Shown: one piece after another, positions 1 to 9,337 of the stretch
Layout of the letters: each line of letters opens with the position of its first letter
Numbering within the stretch: position 1 is the stretch's first letter
Virus record (IMG/VR): IMGVR_UViG_3300046787_000130
Location: 62,001-126,000 of that record
DNA from: a virus
Reading direction: 5' to 3' (one strand)
DNA: 64,000 nucleotides
Notes under the pieces: model-generated
The model's input: only the letters and a program-made list of their open reading frames with translations
Told to the model about the DNA's origin: nothing
Databases searched by the model: none
Translations under genes and position numbers: made by a program

Positions 1-162
1 GGTATTCTAGGTGGTTCAACAAATACATCAAACTTGACAATCTATACTCCAGGAACTTCTTCAGTTGCTACAATATACTATACTGCCATATATGACAAAG
101 AACTTAGTTCATCTGAAGTACTACAAAACTATGCAGCACTTAGAGGGAGATTTGGGGTATGA
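1..162 (+). CDS. C-terminal fragment of a LamG/concanavalin-like fibre protein (5' truncated)
   Basis: The reading frame is open from the first base to TGA at 160-162 and encodes the last 53 residues of a protein that starts outside the window. The tail (Y-T-A-I-Y-D-K-E-L-S-S-S-E-V, then N-Y-A-A-L-R-G-R-F-G) matches the end of the next protein (Y-L-Y-S-R-A-L-S-Q-A-E-L-N-Q-N-F-A). This is the usual end of LamG-like jelly-roll domains in phage adhesins. The two genes overlap by ATGA and look like tandem paralogues. Probable role is tail fibre or receptor binding, inferred from context. Confidence 0.7.
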   Translation, partial: GILGGSTNTSNLTIYTPGTSSVATIYYTAIYDKELSSSEVLQNYAALRGRFGV

Positions 163-902
163 GTGTATACGGTTCTCCTAATATTGTAAAAAATGGATTG
201 TTTTTATGCATAGACCCGGCAAACCCAAAATCATGGACAGGCAGTGGCACTAGCGTTGTAGATTTAATAAGCAAAAATTCTAATACGCTTGCTGGCACAT
301 ATGGATATGATACTAGTTCTTATGCTGTACCTGTTATGACTATGAATAATAATGGAACTAATAGCGATGGTACTTTAACAGGAACCCCGTCTGTTAATTT
401 AGACACTCTTGCGCAATCCTATAATTTTAGCGTCATGTTTGCAGTTAAAAAAAATTATTACGGTATTGGCGGAAATAACACTGGTGATAGCACTTTTTTA
501 GAAGGTGCTACGAATGGGTATAACACTGGTTGGAGAATTACAGAAGGTCGAACAGGCACTCCAGGAGCAGCATATAGCAGTGCTCACATATTTTACTTCA
601 ATTTTCCCGGTATTAACACACTATTTCAGATAACGGATAGCGGTTCTACAAACAGAATGTCTGTCGTAGGATTTACTGTTACATCTTCAACCATAACTGG
701 TTTTATTAATGGGGCTATAACTACGACATCAAATCCGCAAACGTATGTTACGGGAACATCTTCATTTAGGATATCGCGTAATGGATACGGTACTGGTTCG
801 TGGAACGGATTAGTTGGTTTCATTTATCTCTATTCTAGAGCATTAAGTCAAGCAGAACTGAATCAAAATTTTGCTGCTGTTCGCGGACGTTATGGTCTAT
901 AA
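159..902 (+). CDS. LamG/concanavalin-like tail-fibre protein
   Basis: Encodes 247 residues. The N-terminus (MSVYGSPNIVKNGLFLCID, then P-A-N-P-K-S-W) and the C-terminal strand motif L-Y-S-R-A-L-S-Q-A-E-L are typical of a single LamG-like jelly-roll domain seen in aquatic phage structural proteins. Such domains bind glycans or act as fibre tips. The start is the ATGA overlap with the truncated paralogue upstream. It lies before a collagen-like fibre gene, so a role in host-surface binding is likely but inferred. Confidence 0.65.
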   Translation: MSVYGSPNIVKNGLFLCIDPANPKSWTGSGTSVVDLISKNSNTLAGTYGYDTSSYAVPVMTMNNNGTNSDGTLTGTPSVNLDTLAQSYNFSVMFAVKKNYYGIGGNNTGDSTFLEGATNGYNTGWRITEGRTGTPGAAYSSAHIFYFNFPGINTLFQITDSGSTNRMSVVGFTVTSSTITGFINGAITTTSNPQTYVTGTSSFRISRNGYGTGSWNGLVGFIYLYSRALSQAELNQNFAAVRGRYGL

Positions 903-905
903 ATA
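898..905 (+). promoter_or_regulatory. Late promoter TATAAATA
   Basis: Exact match to the T4 late-promoter element TATAAATA, 24 bases before the collagen-like fibre start. It overlaps the TAA stop of the preceding gene. It would be read by the gp55-type late sigma encoded at 20955-21479. Confidence 0.75.
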
Positions 906-929
906 AAGTATCTCTGAGAAAAAAAGACT

Positions 930-3900
930 ATGCCAACAAGTTATAAAGATATCATCATAACGCCAAATCGGGCATCTGCAACAGACAGCCCGAACATTTC
1001 GTTTAGAAGCGGTAACACTGCATCTAACACGGAAATTACTTTGCGCGTCTATCCTGAATCTAATGGAACATTGTCATTTGAAGGCAATGCAGGTCAGCTG
1101 TTCTCTATTACTAATGACTTGTCAGGTTCAATCTTTTCTGTTAATGACGTATCAGGCATTCCTTCTATTGAAGTATTTGCCAATGGCGTAGTTGAACTAG
1201 CCCGATACAACGGTAATGTTAGACTAGGCAATCTATCACTTGTATATGAAAGTTCAAACAATACCATCCTATATGGCGGTAATGTAACCTATACAAGTAA
1301 TATTGTAGACTTGCCAACGCAAACTATCACTACAAGCACTTCATTCTCAGAAAATTCAGCTGGTAAGATTATCATTGTTAACAATGGTTCATCAGATGTC
1401 ACTTTAACATTTGCTGCTGCTTCTACTTCCGGATTTGCCACCAGTGTGTTCCGTAAAGGAACTGGTAACGTAACTATCAATGCTGGCGCTGGCGTTACAA
1501 AGATTAACTCAGCCAGTTTCATTAGCGGCAACATTGCGATATCAAATGCTTCTGCTACAGTAGTATACTCAGCAACTAATGAAATTATTCTACTAGGTGA
1601 CATTCAGACTAATGGTATTGGCGGACCTCAAGGAACGCAAGGTGTTCAAGGTGTTCAGGGTCTACAAGGCGTACAAGGTTTTGGCGGCACTTCAGGTGGT
1701 ACTGGTAGCCAAGGCTCTCAAGGAACTCAGGGCACACAAGGAACCCAAGGTTTACAGGGATTACAAGGTCTACAGGGTCGCCAAGGACCACAAGGTCCAC
1801 AAGGGCTACAGGGTTTACAAGGCTTACAAGGACTAACTGGCGCAACTGGTTCTCAAGGTGCTCAAGGTCCACAAGGACTCCAAGGTTTACAGGGCAACCA
1901 AGGTCTTCAAGGTTTACAAGGACTACAAGGCGCTCAAGGTAATCAGGGACTTCAAGGTCTGCAGGGACTTCAAGGTCGCCAGGGTGTACAGGGTGCGCAA
2001 GGACCACAGGGACCACAAGGATTACAAGGTCTAACTGGACCAACTGGTAATAACATTATTGTTACTGATACCAGAGCCGGCACTACAACACCAGAAACTT
2101 TTGCAAGTCCAAGACTTGCTGTAGACTTTAAACAACTTTCAGCAGAAAGTTTAACTGATTCTGGTACATATTTTGGTGAGATTAGTTTTCGTCCATATGG
2201 CAGCACTACAGATTGGACTGGTGGACCTGCTCACCAATTAGGTTTTCCCGGCAGCGGTAATGTTTGGCATCGTTGGGGTTCAAGTACCACTTGGGGTTCT
2301 TGGACAAGAATGCTTGATACGCAAGACTTTAGCAGAGGTATGTCACTAACTGGTCCATTGACCGTATCTGCAAATGTTACTGCAACAAGCAACATCTTTG
2401 ACCTGCCTGTATTAACTGTAACTACAAATACTACCGTAGCCGACAATGTAGCAGGTAAGATTATCGTAGTTAACAACGGCGTATCTGATGTTACAATAAC
2501 ATTTGCTACTGCGTTAACTTCTGGTTTTGCAACTAGCGTATTCCGTAAGGGTACTGGTAATGTTATTATTGCTGCCGGTTCTGGCGTCACTAAAACCAAC
2601 TCAGCATCATTCATTAGCGGTAATATTGCAATTTCTAATGCTACTGCAACTGTTGTATATTCATCAACTAGCGAAATTTTATTGCTTGGTGATATTCAAA
2701 CTAATGGTATTACTGGTCCGCAAGGTGTTCAAGGAATTGCAGGAAGTAGTGCCGGTCAGGGAACGCAAGGTGCTCAGGGACCACAGGGTGCATTAGGTGT
2801 TACTGGTAACCAAGGCGCTCAGGGTGCGCAGGGTCTTCAAGGGCTACAGGGATTACAAGGTCGCCAAGGTCCACAGGGTCCACAAGGATTGCAAGGCTTA
2901 ACAGGTACAACTGGTAACCAAGGCGCTCAAGGCGCTAATGGCGCTCAGGGTACTAATGGCGCCCAAGGTACTACTGGTACAACTGGCAACCAAGGCGCTC
3001 AAGGTGCTCAAGGACCACAGGGTCTACAAGGCTTACAAGGATTAATTGGTTCTCAAGGTGCCCAAGGTGCTCAAGGACCACAGGGTCTACAAGGCTTACA
3101 AGGATTAATTGGTTCTCAAGGTGCCCAAGGCGCTCAGGGTTTACAAGGACTCCAAGGTTTACAAGGTTTACAAGGTCTTCAGGGTCGTCAAGGACCACAG
3201 GGACCACAAGGATTACAAGGTCTAACAGGCACTACGGGTTCTCAGGGTTCCCAAGGCGCTCAAGGTAATCAGGGACTACAAGGTTCAGGTTCTCAAGGTA
3301 CTACTGGTACTACGGGTTCTCAGGGAGCACAAGGCGCACAAGGTCTTAATGGCGCCCAAGGCGCTACGGGTACAACAGGTTCTCAGGGTTCCCAAGGCGC
3401 TCAAGGTAATCAGGGGCTTCAAGGCTTACAAGGTCTTCAAGGACGACAGGGACCACAAGGACCACAAGGGTTGCAAGGACTAACAGGCACAACTGGTTCT
3501 CAAGGCGCTCAAGGCTTACAAGGCGCTCAAGGTTCCGGCTCTCAGGGCACTACTGGTACAACTGGTAGCCAAGGTGCTCAAGGCGCTAATGGCGCTCAGG
3601 GCACTACTGGCGCCCAAGGTACTACAGGCACAACTGGCTCTCAAGGTTCCCAAGGCGCTCAAGGTAATCAGGGACTACAAGGTCTACAGGGTCGCCAAGG
3701 ACCACAAGGTTCGCAAGGCACTCTAGGTCCACAAGGACCAACTGTAGTTCCGCGCTCATCGACTACATCAACTCTAGTTGTAGGAGATTCCGGAAAATGC
3801 GTAGACTTAACGGCTGGCATTACAGTTCCTGCCTCAATCTTTACGTCAGGAGACATTGTAAGCCTATACAATAACTCAGCATCAACAATTACTATTACTC

Positions 3901-4034
3901 AAGGTGCATCATTATCATTAAGACTTGCTGGAACAGCAACTAACGGTAGCAGAACCCTAGCGCAAAATGGAATCTGCACTATTTGGTTTGCAAATGCAAC
4001 AACGGCAATTATATCAGGAGCAGGTATTGCATGA
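930..4034 (+). CDS. Collagen-like tail-fibre protein with duplicated beta domains
   Basis: Encodes 1034 residues. Order: an N-terminal phage-fibre module (about 1-115); a beta domain (about 125-229); a G-X-Y collagen-like arm (about 231-373) in which Gln very often occupies Y; a Trp-rich knob-like domain (about 374-470) with [12 protein letters not shown]; a second copy of the beta domain (about 486-591); a longer collagen-like arm (about 593-938); and a C-terminal domain distantly like the beta domain. Collagen triplets in phage fibres are known to form trimeric rods, so this is probably a long trimeric fibre. The DNA is internally repetitive and thus open to length change by recombination. 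A late promoter precedes it. Confidence 0.8.
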   Translation: MPTSYKDIIITPNRASATDSPNISFRSGNTASNTEITLRVYPESNGTLSFEGNAGQLFSITNDLSGSIFSVNDVSGIPSIEVFANGVVELARYNGNVRLGNLSLVYESSNNTILYGGNVTYTSNIVDLPTQTITTSTSFSENSAGKIIIVNNGSSDVTLTFAAASTSGFATSVFRKGTGNVTINAGAGVTKINSASFISGNIAISNASATVVYSATNEIILLGDIQTNGIGGPQGTQGVQGVQGLQGVQGFGGTSGGTGSQGSQGTQGTQGTQGLQGLQGLQGRQGPQGPQGLQGLQGLQGLTGATGSQGAQGPQGLQGLQGNQGLQGLQGLQGAQGNQGLQGLQGLQGRQGVQGAQGPQGPQGLQGLTGPTGNNIIVTDTRAGTTTPETFASPRLAVDFKQLSAESLTDSGTYFGEISFRPYGSTTDWTGGPAHQLGFPGSGNVWHRWGSSTTWGSWTRMLDTQDFSRGMSLTGPLTVSANVTATSNIFDLPVLTVTTNTTVADNVAGKIIVVNNGVSDVTITFATALTSGFATSVFRKGTGNVIIAAGSGVTKTNSASFISGNIAISNATATVVYSSTSEILLLGDIQTNGITGPQGVQGIAGSSAGQGTQGAQGPQGALGVTGNQGAQGAQGLQGLQGLQGRQGPQGPQGLQGLTGTTGNQGAQGANGAQGTNGAQGTTGTTGNQGAQGAQGPQGLQGLQGLIGSQGAQGAQGPQGLQGLQGLIGSQGAQGAQGLQGLQGLQGLQGLQGRQGPQGPQGLQGLTGTTGSQGSQGAQGNQGLQGSGSQGTTGTTGSQGAQGAQGLNGAQGATGTTGSQGSQGAQGNQGLQGLQGLQGRQGPQGPQGLQGLTGTTGSQGAQGLQGAQGSGSQGTTGTTGSQGAQGANGAQGTTGAQGTTGTTGSQGSQGAQGNQGLQGLQGRQGPQGSQGTLGPQGPTVVPRSSTTSTLVVGDSGKCVDLTAGITVPASIFTSGDIVSLYNNSASTITITQGASLSLRLAGTATNGSRTLAQNGICTIWFANATTAIISGAGIA
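1620..2048 (+). repeat. Collagen-like G-X-Y coding repeat, arm 1
   Basis: Nine-base periodic DNA encoding Gly-X-Gln triplets such as GLQ, GPQ, GAQ and GTQ. It is coding, without interspersed non-repetitive spacers. Confidence 0.85.
2706..3743 (+). repeat. Collagen-like G-X-Y coding repeat, arm 2
   Basis: Longer triplet region of about 346 residues. It contains a near-perfect 63-base tandem duplication around 2999-3125 encoding the [10 protein letters not shown] segments, and several repeats of the block ending G-T-T-G-S-Q-G. These are likely products of slippage or recombination. Confidence 0.85.
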
Positions 4035-4609
4035 GTGCGCATCAAACTATGGTTTGGATGAAATATTATAACAGAAGAACATTACAAACTGCTGCTACTA
4101 ATCAAACTGAAACTGTGCCAGCTGGTGCACAAAGTTTGCTAGTGAAGGTTTGGGGTGCTGGCGGCGGCGGCGGTAAAGATGGCAGTGCTTCTGGTCTAGC
4201 CCAAGGTGGTGGCGGTGGTGGTTACATTCAAAAAACTATAACTGTAACTCCAGGTCAAACTATTGGTTACAATGTTGGTGCTGGCGGAACAGGTGCTACA
4301 GGTGGTGCTGGCGGTGATGGTTTAAATGGACGTTCATCTAATGTAACCATTAGCGGTACATTGTATAATGCTGGCGGTGGTGATGGCGGTTCTCAAGATG
4401 GGTTAAATACTCCCGCAGGTGCTGGCGGCACAACTTCCGGAAATGGTGATGTTAATACTAATGGCGATGATGGTCTTATGCCTGATGGTGGTGCTCCAGG
4501 AAATGCAACTGAAATTGTAGGAACTAATGCTCGCGGTGGTGCTGGCGCCGATACTCCTTCTAACGGCACTAATGGTACAGCTGGTGAAATTATTTTTATC
4601 TATACCTAA
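4031..4609 (+). CDS. Glycine-rich tail-fibre-associated protein
   Basis: Encodes 192 residues if started at ATG 4031, which forms an ATGA overlap with the fibre stop. An upstream in-frame ATG at 3983 would lie inside the fibre gene and is less likely. The sequence has runs such as G-A-G-G-G-G-G and G-G-G-G-G-G-Y, with [17 protein letters not shown] at the start of the domain. This is the pattern of glycine-rich phage adhesin/fibre domains with polyglycine-II-like architecture. It probably forms part of the tip or decoration of the adjacent fibre. Confidence 0.7.
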   Translation: MSAHQTMVWMKYYNRRTLQTAATNQTETVPAGAQSLLVKVWGAGGGGGKDGSASGLAQGGGGGGYIQKTITVTPGQTIGYNVGAGGTGATGGAGGDGLNGRSSNVTISGTLYNAGGGDGGSQDGLNTPAGAGGTTSGNGDVNTNGDDGLMPDGGAPGNATEIVGTNARGGAGADTPSNGTNGTAGEIIFIYT

Positions 4610-4612
4610 ATA
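4605..4612 (+). promoter_or_regulatory. Late promoter-like CCTAAATA
   Basis: Seven-base core CTAAATA spans the TAA stop of the glycine-rich gene and lies 24 bases before gp13. The same motif precedes gp18, gp19, the post-gp23 tube gene, hsp20 and the gene at 59795, which supports a late promoter. Confidence 0.6.
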
Positions 4613-4636
4613 CAATAAATTGTCTAGGAATCTATA

Positions 4637-5398
4637 ATGGCAAAACCAACATCAAAAACAGAACTAAAAGACTACTGCTTGCGCAGACTAGGCTTTCCTG
4701 TAATTGACATCAATGTCGATGACGACCAAGTTGACGACAGAGTTGATGATGCTATACAGCTTTTTCACGATTTCCATTTTGATGGCTTAAGCCGCGAATA
4801 TCTTGCGATTGCAATACAAGCAGGTGATAAGGCAAACACCTACGTCACGTTACCAGATGATGTTGTTGGTGTAACCAGAATTTTCCGTATTGGTAGCGAG
4901 ACTACTAATAGCAATGGCACTAACTTTAATATGTTTGATATCAACTATCAACTTAGACTTAATGAGTTGTATGACTTTACATCCTCGTCATACATGTACT
5001 ATTGGATTGCAAGAACTCATATTGAAATGCTTGACCAGATTTTAATTGGTCAGAATCCAATTCGCTTTAACAAGAAGATGAATCGTCTATATGTTGATAT
5101 GAACTGGGCTGATGATGAGATTGCTCCTGGCAACTATATGATGGTTGAATGTACTCGCGCACTTGATGCGGATACTTACCCTAAAGTATACAATGATGAT
5201 TGGCTCAAAGAGTATACTACCCAACTCATTAAAAAGCAGTGGGGCGAGAACATGAAGAAGTATAGCAACTATACTCTTCCTGGTGGTATGGTTATTAATG
5301 GACAGCAAATTTACGATGAGGCTGTTGCTGAAATTGCAAAACTGGAAATTAAGTTGAGAGATACTTACGAAGAACCTCCAGAATTTTTGGTAGGCTAA
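4637..5398 (+). CDS. 13: Neck protein gp13 (head completion)
   Basis: Encodes 253 residues. The start (M-A-K-P-T-S-K-T-E-L-K-D-Y-C-L-R-R-L-G) and the following I-N-V-D-D-D-Q-V-D-D-R-V-D-D-A are characteristic of gp13-like neck proteins of aquatic T4-like phages. In T4, gp13 and gp14 complete the packaged head and join it to the tail. The adjacent order 13-14-15-16-17 matches the T4 superfamily. AGGA lies upstream of the ATG. Confidence 0.9.
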   Translation: MAKPTSKTELKDYCLRRLGFPVIDINVDDDQVDDRVDDAIQLFHDFHFDGLSREYLAIAIQAGDKANTYVTLPDDVVGVTRIFRIGSETTNSNGTNFNMFDINYQLRLNELYDFTSSSYMYYWIARTHIEMLDQILIGQNPIRFNKKMNRLYVDMNWADDEIAPGNYMMVECTRALDADTYPKVYNDDWLKEYTTQLIKKQWGENMKKYSNYTLPGGMVINGQQIYDEAVAEIAKLEIKLRDTYEEPPEFLVG

Positions 5399-5399
5399 G

Positions 5400-6275
5400 A
5401 TGCCAGTTAGCGTATACTTTAACAACCAAGGCGCTACAAGAGAGCAGTTTCTTGTAGAAGATTTAACCATAGAATCTATTCGGAATCATGGAATAGACAT
5501 CTATTATCTTCCAAGAACATCCCAAAGTACTCTTGATGTTCTCTTTGGCGATGACCCCGTAAAGTATTACAATGTTGCGTACAAAATAGACATGTACCTA
5601 GAGACATTTAATGACTTTGAAGGTCAACAAGAGTTTTTTTCTAAGTTTGGTTTACAGATAGACAAGACCGCAAAGGTTGCTGTTGCCCGTAGAACTTTTG
5701 AAAAATTAGTTCCTTCTGCCATACGCAGAATACCTAAAGAGGGAGATTTAATCTTCCTTCCTGTTCAACAAAAAGTAATGGAAGTACGTTTTGTTGAGGA
5801 AGAAAAGAACTTCTTCCAGTTGGGCAAGATGCAACCTTACATGTTTAGTCTGTCTCTTGAAACCTTTAAGTACAATGGTGAATTGTTTGATACTGGTATT
5901 CAAGAAATTGACCAACTACAAGATGATGTATCCTTTGCTACTGAATTTACTATGGATGATAATGGTCAAACCATATCGTATCAACGCGGAGAAGTTGTGT
6001 ACCAAGGCGTCAGTCTAGAGTTAGCAGTAAATCTAGGTATTGTTGCAAGTTTTGATAGAACCACATTAAAACTTCGCTTGCGCAATATTAAGGGCGATTT
6101 CCACAGCGATGACCCGGTAGAAGGTTCAGAAAGCGGCGCATCCTATAATATCATACCTAACGCGCATGATGAGAGAGATAATGCTGTTACAGTATTTGAT
6201 GATAACAGTTATCTTGAATCACAAGCCGTTAATATTCTAGACTTTTCTGAAACTAATCCTTTTGGTGAACCATAA
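5400..6275 (+). CDS. 14: Neck protein gp14
   Basis: Encodes 291 residues (T4 gp14 is about 256). The opening P-V-S-V-Y-F-N-N-Q-G followed by E-Q-F-L-V-E-D-L-T-I-E-S-I-R and H-G-I-D-I-Y-Y-L-P-R is the gp14 signature. It forms the neck ring with gp13 and supports whisker or tail attachment. It begins one base after gp13 and its TAA overlaps the ATG of gp15. Confidence 0.9.
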   Translation: MPVSVYFNNQGATREQFLVEDLTIESIRNHGIDIYYLPRTSQSTLDVLFGDDPVKYYNVAYKIDMYLETFNDFEGQQEFFSKFGLQIDKTAKVAVARRTFEKLVPSAIRRIPKEGDLIFLPVQQKVMEVRFVEEEKNFFQLGKMQPYMFSLSLETFKYNGELFDTGIQEIDQLQDDVSFATEFTMDDNGQTISYQRGEVVYQGVSLELAVNLGIVASFDRTTLKLRLRNIKGDFHSDDPVEGSESGASYNIIPNAHDERDNAVTVFDDNSYLESQAVNILDFSETNPFGEP

Positions 6276-7264
6276 TGCTATCTGATACACACTACTATCA
6301 CCGAATTGTTCGTAAAATGGTTATTGGGTTTGGTACCATTTTCAACAACGTTAAGATGTATCGTTACGCTGCGGATGGTACAACAGAAATTGAACGTATT
6401 AACGTGCCACTAACTTACGCGCCAAAAGAAAAGTTCTACACTCGTATAACTGAAGACCCATCATTGGCTAAGACTGTACAAATTACTTTGCCTAGAATGG
6501 CATTTGAAATGACGGGAATTACATATGACCCATTAAGAAAGATTTCGTCAAACATTGATTTGTATAAGAATATGTCTCCTAACAGCGTTAATCGAGTTAA
6601 GGGAACACCATATAATTTTGATTTTAACTTGTATGCGTTTGTTCGTAATACTGAAGATGGTATGCAGATTGTTGAGCAAATTCTCCCATACTTCAATCCA
6701 GACTACACTATTACTGTAGACCTAATGGGATTTGACAGTCTCAAACTTGATATTCCTATTGTGTTTAATAGTGTTACATACGAAACTGATTATGAGGGCA
6801 GTCCTGATTCTACTCGCATCATCACGTGGAATATGAACTTTACGGCTAAGGGATACTTGTTTGGACCAATCACAACATCTAAGGTCATTCGCAAATCAAC
6901 TGCAAATGTATTCAGTTATGTTGGAGAAACTAACAACAAGGGACTAACTCTTGTTAATGGTAATGGTGAGGAGTATCGTCTTGGTGAACTAGTATACCAA
7001 GGTGCTAGCATTGAAGAGGCTACTGCAAAAGCCTACGTCAAGCAATGGGACACTACTGCCAACACGCTCATTTTATGTGATGTTGCCGGTAATCTTGCTG
7101 CCAATAGCATTCTTGTTGGCGCAATTTCAGGGGCTAAATATAACGTCAGCACATTTGCGGTTAGCCCGGCTCAACTCATTAACATTGAAGTTGACCCAAA
7201 TCCATCAACTGCTAATGCTAATACTGATTTTGGATTTACTACAACGGTAACTGAGTTATTCTAA
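6275..7264 (+). CDS. 15: Tail sheath stabiliser gp15
   Basis: Encodes 329 residues, against about 272 in T4. The N-terminus contains H-Y-Y-H-R-I-V-R-K-M-V-I-G-F-G-T-I-F-N-N, followed by A-P-K-E-K-F-Y and I-T-L-P-R-M-A-F-E-M, all hallmarks of gp15. Gp15 caps the proximal tail sheath and forms the tail side of the head-tail joint. The C-terminal extension after about residue 210 (G-E-E-Y-R-L-G-E-L-V-Y-Q-G onward) resembles a segment in the C-terminal half of gp14 here (R-G-E-V-V-Y-Q-G), suggesting a shared appended domain. Confidence 0.9.
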   Translation: MLSDTHYYHRIVRKMVIGFGTIFNNVKMYRYAADGTTEIERINVPLTYAPKEKFYTRITEDPSLAKTVQITLPRMAFEMTGITYDPLRKISSNIDLYKNMSPNSVNRVKGTPYNFDFNLYAFVRNTEDGMQIVEQILPYFNPDYTITVDLMGFDSLKLDIPIVFNSVTYETDYEGSPDSTRIITWNMNFTAKGYLFGPITTSKVIRKSTANVFSYVGETNNKGLTLVNGNGEEYRLGELVYQGASIEEATAKAYVKQWDTTANTLILCDVAGNLAANSILVGAISGAKYNVSTFAVSPAQLINIEVDPNPSTANANTDFGFTTTVTELF

Positions 7265-7267
7265 TTT

Positions 7268-7678
7268 ATGTCTAATGTTGATAAGAACCTAAGTGAAATT
7301 CTTGAAACTGAATATGAGGTTCAAGAAACTCCAAAAAATCTTCCTGTAGCAGCTGTTCCGGAAACAACTACACAGGATTACGATTACTCACGCATGAATC
7401 ATTATAGTTTGATTGAGCGCGGTAGTGAAGCATTAGATGGTATTCTTGCTGTTGCTAGAGAATCACAACACCCAAGAGCATATGAAGTTGCTGCCACTAT
7501 GATGAAGAATCTTAGTGACATGACAGATAAACTTATCCAACTTCAAAAGCAAAAACAAGAAATGGAAAGGATTGCTAATCCAACTCCAACGCAAGTGACT
7601 GTTGACAAAGCAGTATTTGTAGGTTCTACAACTGACCTGTTGCGAAAGATAAAGAATGAATCAGCAAATAATCAGTAA
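7268..7678 (+). CDS. 16: Small terminase subunit gp16
   Basis: Encodes 136 residues, close to the aquatic gp16 size and shorter than T4 (164). The central helix pair (S-E-A-L-D-G-I-L-A-V-A-R-E-S-Q-H-P-R-A-Y-E-V, then M-M-K-N-L-S-D-M) is the conserved oligomerising core of gp16. It recognises phage DNA and stimulates the gp17 motor. It overlaps gp17 by 23 bases. Confidence 0.88.
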   Translation: MSNVDKNLSEILETEYEVQETPKNLPVAAVPETTTQDYDYSRMNHYSLIERGSEALDGILAVARESQHPRAYEVAATMMKNLSDMTDKLIQLQKQKQEMERIANPTPTQVTVDKAVFVGSTTDLLRKIKNESANNQ

Positions 7679-9290
7679 ACTTAAGACATACCTTGGCAAT
7701 CCTAAACTAAAGAAAGTTGGGGTTCCTGTTCAACTTGATGCTGAGCGAGTTGAGGAGTACGTCAAGTGTGCACAGAATCCAATCTACTTTATTGAAAACT
7801 ACGTCAAGATTATCACGCTTGACAAGGGTTTTGTTAAGATTGAGTTGTACCCGTTTCAGCAAAAAGCAATTACCGAAATTAACGACAATCGTCGGGTAAT
7901 TGTAAAAGCAGGTCGTCAGGTTGGTAAGACAACAATGGTTGTTGGTTACATTTTGTGGTACATTCTATTTAATGAAGATAAGACTGTTGCAATTCTTGCT
8001 AACAAGGCTGCTACCTCTCGCGAAATTCTTGCGCGCATCAAGATTGCATATGAAGCACTACCGATGTGGTTACAGCAAGGTGTGCGTACTTGGAATAAAG
8101 GCGACATTGAATTAGAGAACAACTGTCGTATTATGGCAACATCTACTGCTTCAAGTGCGATTCGCGGTTTCTCTATCTCATTGTTGTATCTTGACGAATT
8201 TGCTTTCGTTCCTAGCAACATTGCTGAAGAGTTTTTCACTTCGGTATATCCAACCATTTCTTCTGGTACAAGTTCAAAGATTCTAATCTCATCTACGCCT
8301 AATGGTATGAACCACTATTATAAAATGTGGACTGATGCTGTAGAAAAACGTAATGGGTTTATTGCTATTGAAGCCAACTGGCGCCAGGTTCCCGGCAGAG
8401 ACCAAAGATGGGCTGATGACCAACGTTCTGTTCTTGGTGAGGAGAAATACCTACAAGAAATGGAATGCGAGTTTATGGGCAGTGCTGGTACACTTATCAG
8501 CGGCATGGTGCTTAAATCATTGGTCTTTAGAACTCCAGTTGCACAACCTAACAATATTGTTGGTCTCAAGATACATCAAGAGCCTATTCCAGGCAACAAG
8601 TATGCTATGACTGTAGACACTTCTCGCGGTAAGGGGCTAGACTATTCGGCATTTGTTGTTGTTGATGTTACTGAGATTCCATATAGAGTTGTCTGCACAT
8701 ATAAAGACAATGATATCTCTCCTGTCATATACCCATCTATCATTAAGCGTATTGGCACATATTACAATGAAGCCTTTATACTTGTAGAAATTAACGACAA
8801 TGGTGCGCAGATATCATATAGTCTGTTTGATGACTATGAGTATGAAAATTTACTCTCTACAGTTGAGGCTAGCAAAAAAGTAACTTTGACTTGGGCTAAC
8901 AATAAAGCCGAAAGAGGAATTCGTACAACAAAATCTGTAAAAAGATTAGGTTGTTCATTGATGAAGACTTTGATTGAATCCTATAAACTAATTGTTGAAG
9001 ATTTTGATATTATTGCTGAACTTTCAACATTTATAAATAAGGGTACTAGTTATGAGGCTGATGACGGGTCGCATGATGACCTTGTAATGTGTTTGGTGTT
9101 ATTTGCATGGATGACAAATCAACAGTTTTTTTCTGAACTTTGCAACACGGATATCAGAGAAAAATTGTATAGAGAGCAGATGAATCAGATTGAAGATGAA
9201 TCTCTCCCGATGCCATACTTTGGTCCTGAATATACTGAAGAAGAGCGATTTGTTTCGAATGGAGCCGTCTGGAGTGTTGTAAAACCATAA
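7656..9290 (+). CDS. 17: Large terminase subunit gp17 (packaging ATPase/nuclease)
   Basis: Encodes 544 residues (T4 610); the difference is mostly a shorter N-terminus. Walker A is G-R-Q-V-G-K-T-T at residues 86-93, with Walker B L-Y-L-D-E at about 177-181 followed by F-A-F-V-P. The coupling motif is in S-S-T-P-N-G-M-N. The C-terminal RNase H-like nuclease begins near T-V-D-T-S-R-G-K-G-L-D-Y-S and includes D-D-G-S-H-D-D-L-V. It translocates DNA into the prohead and cuts headful lengths. Confidence 0.97.
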   Translation: MNQQIISKLKTYLGNPKLKKVGVPVQLDAERVEEYVKCAQNPIYFIENYVKIITLDKGFVKIELYPFQQKAITEINDNRRVIVKAGRQVGKTTMVVGYILWYILFNEDKTVAILANKAATSREILARIKIAYEALPMWLQQGVRTWNKGDIELENNCRIMATSTASSAIRGFSISLLYLDEFAFVPSNIAEEFFTSVYPTISSGTSSKILISSTPNGMNHYYKMWTDAVEKRNGFIAIEANWRQVPGRDQRWADDQRSVLGEEKYLQEMECEFMGSAGTLISGMVLKSLVFRTPVAQPNNIVGLKIHQEPIPGNKYAMTVDTSRGKGLDYSAFVVVDVTEIPYRVVCTYKDNDISPVIYPSIIKRIGTYYNEAFILVEINDNGAQISYSLFDDYEYENLLSTVEASKKVTLTWANNKAERGIRTTKSVKRLGCSLMKTLIESYKLIVEDFDIIAELSTFINKGTSYEADDGSHDDLVMCLVLFAWMTNQQFFSELCNTDIREKLYREQMNQIEDESLPMPYFGPEYTEEERFVSNGAVWSVVKP

Positions 9291-9293
9291 ATT

Positions 9294-9301
9294 ACTAAAT
9301 A
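9294..9301 (+). promoter_or_regulatory. Late promoter-like ACTAAATA
   Basis: CTAAATA core 36 bases upstream of the tail sheath gene, just after the gp17 stop. Confidence 0.6.
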
Positions 9302-9337
9302 GAATAACGGATTCTGTCCTTAACAGGAGTATTAAAG

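Noticed and set aside
1620-3743. CRISPR-like repetitive DNA
   Set aside because: The repeats are nine-base coding periods for G-X-Q triplets in an open frame, without unique spacers.
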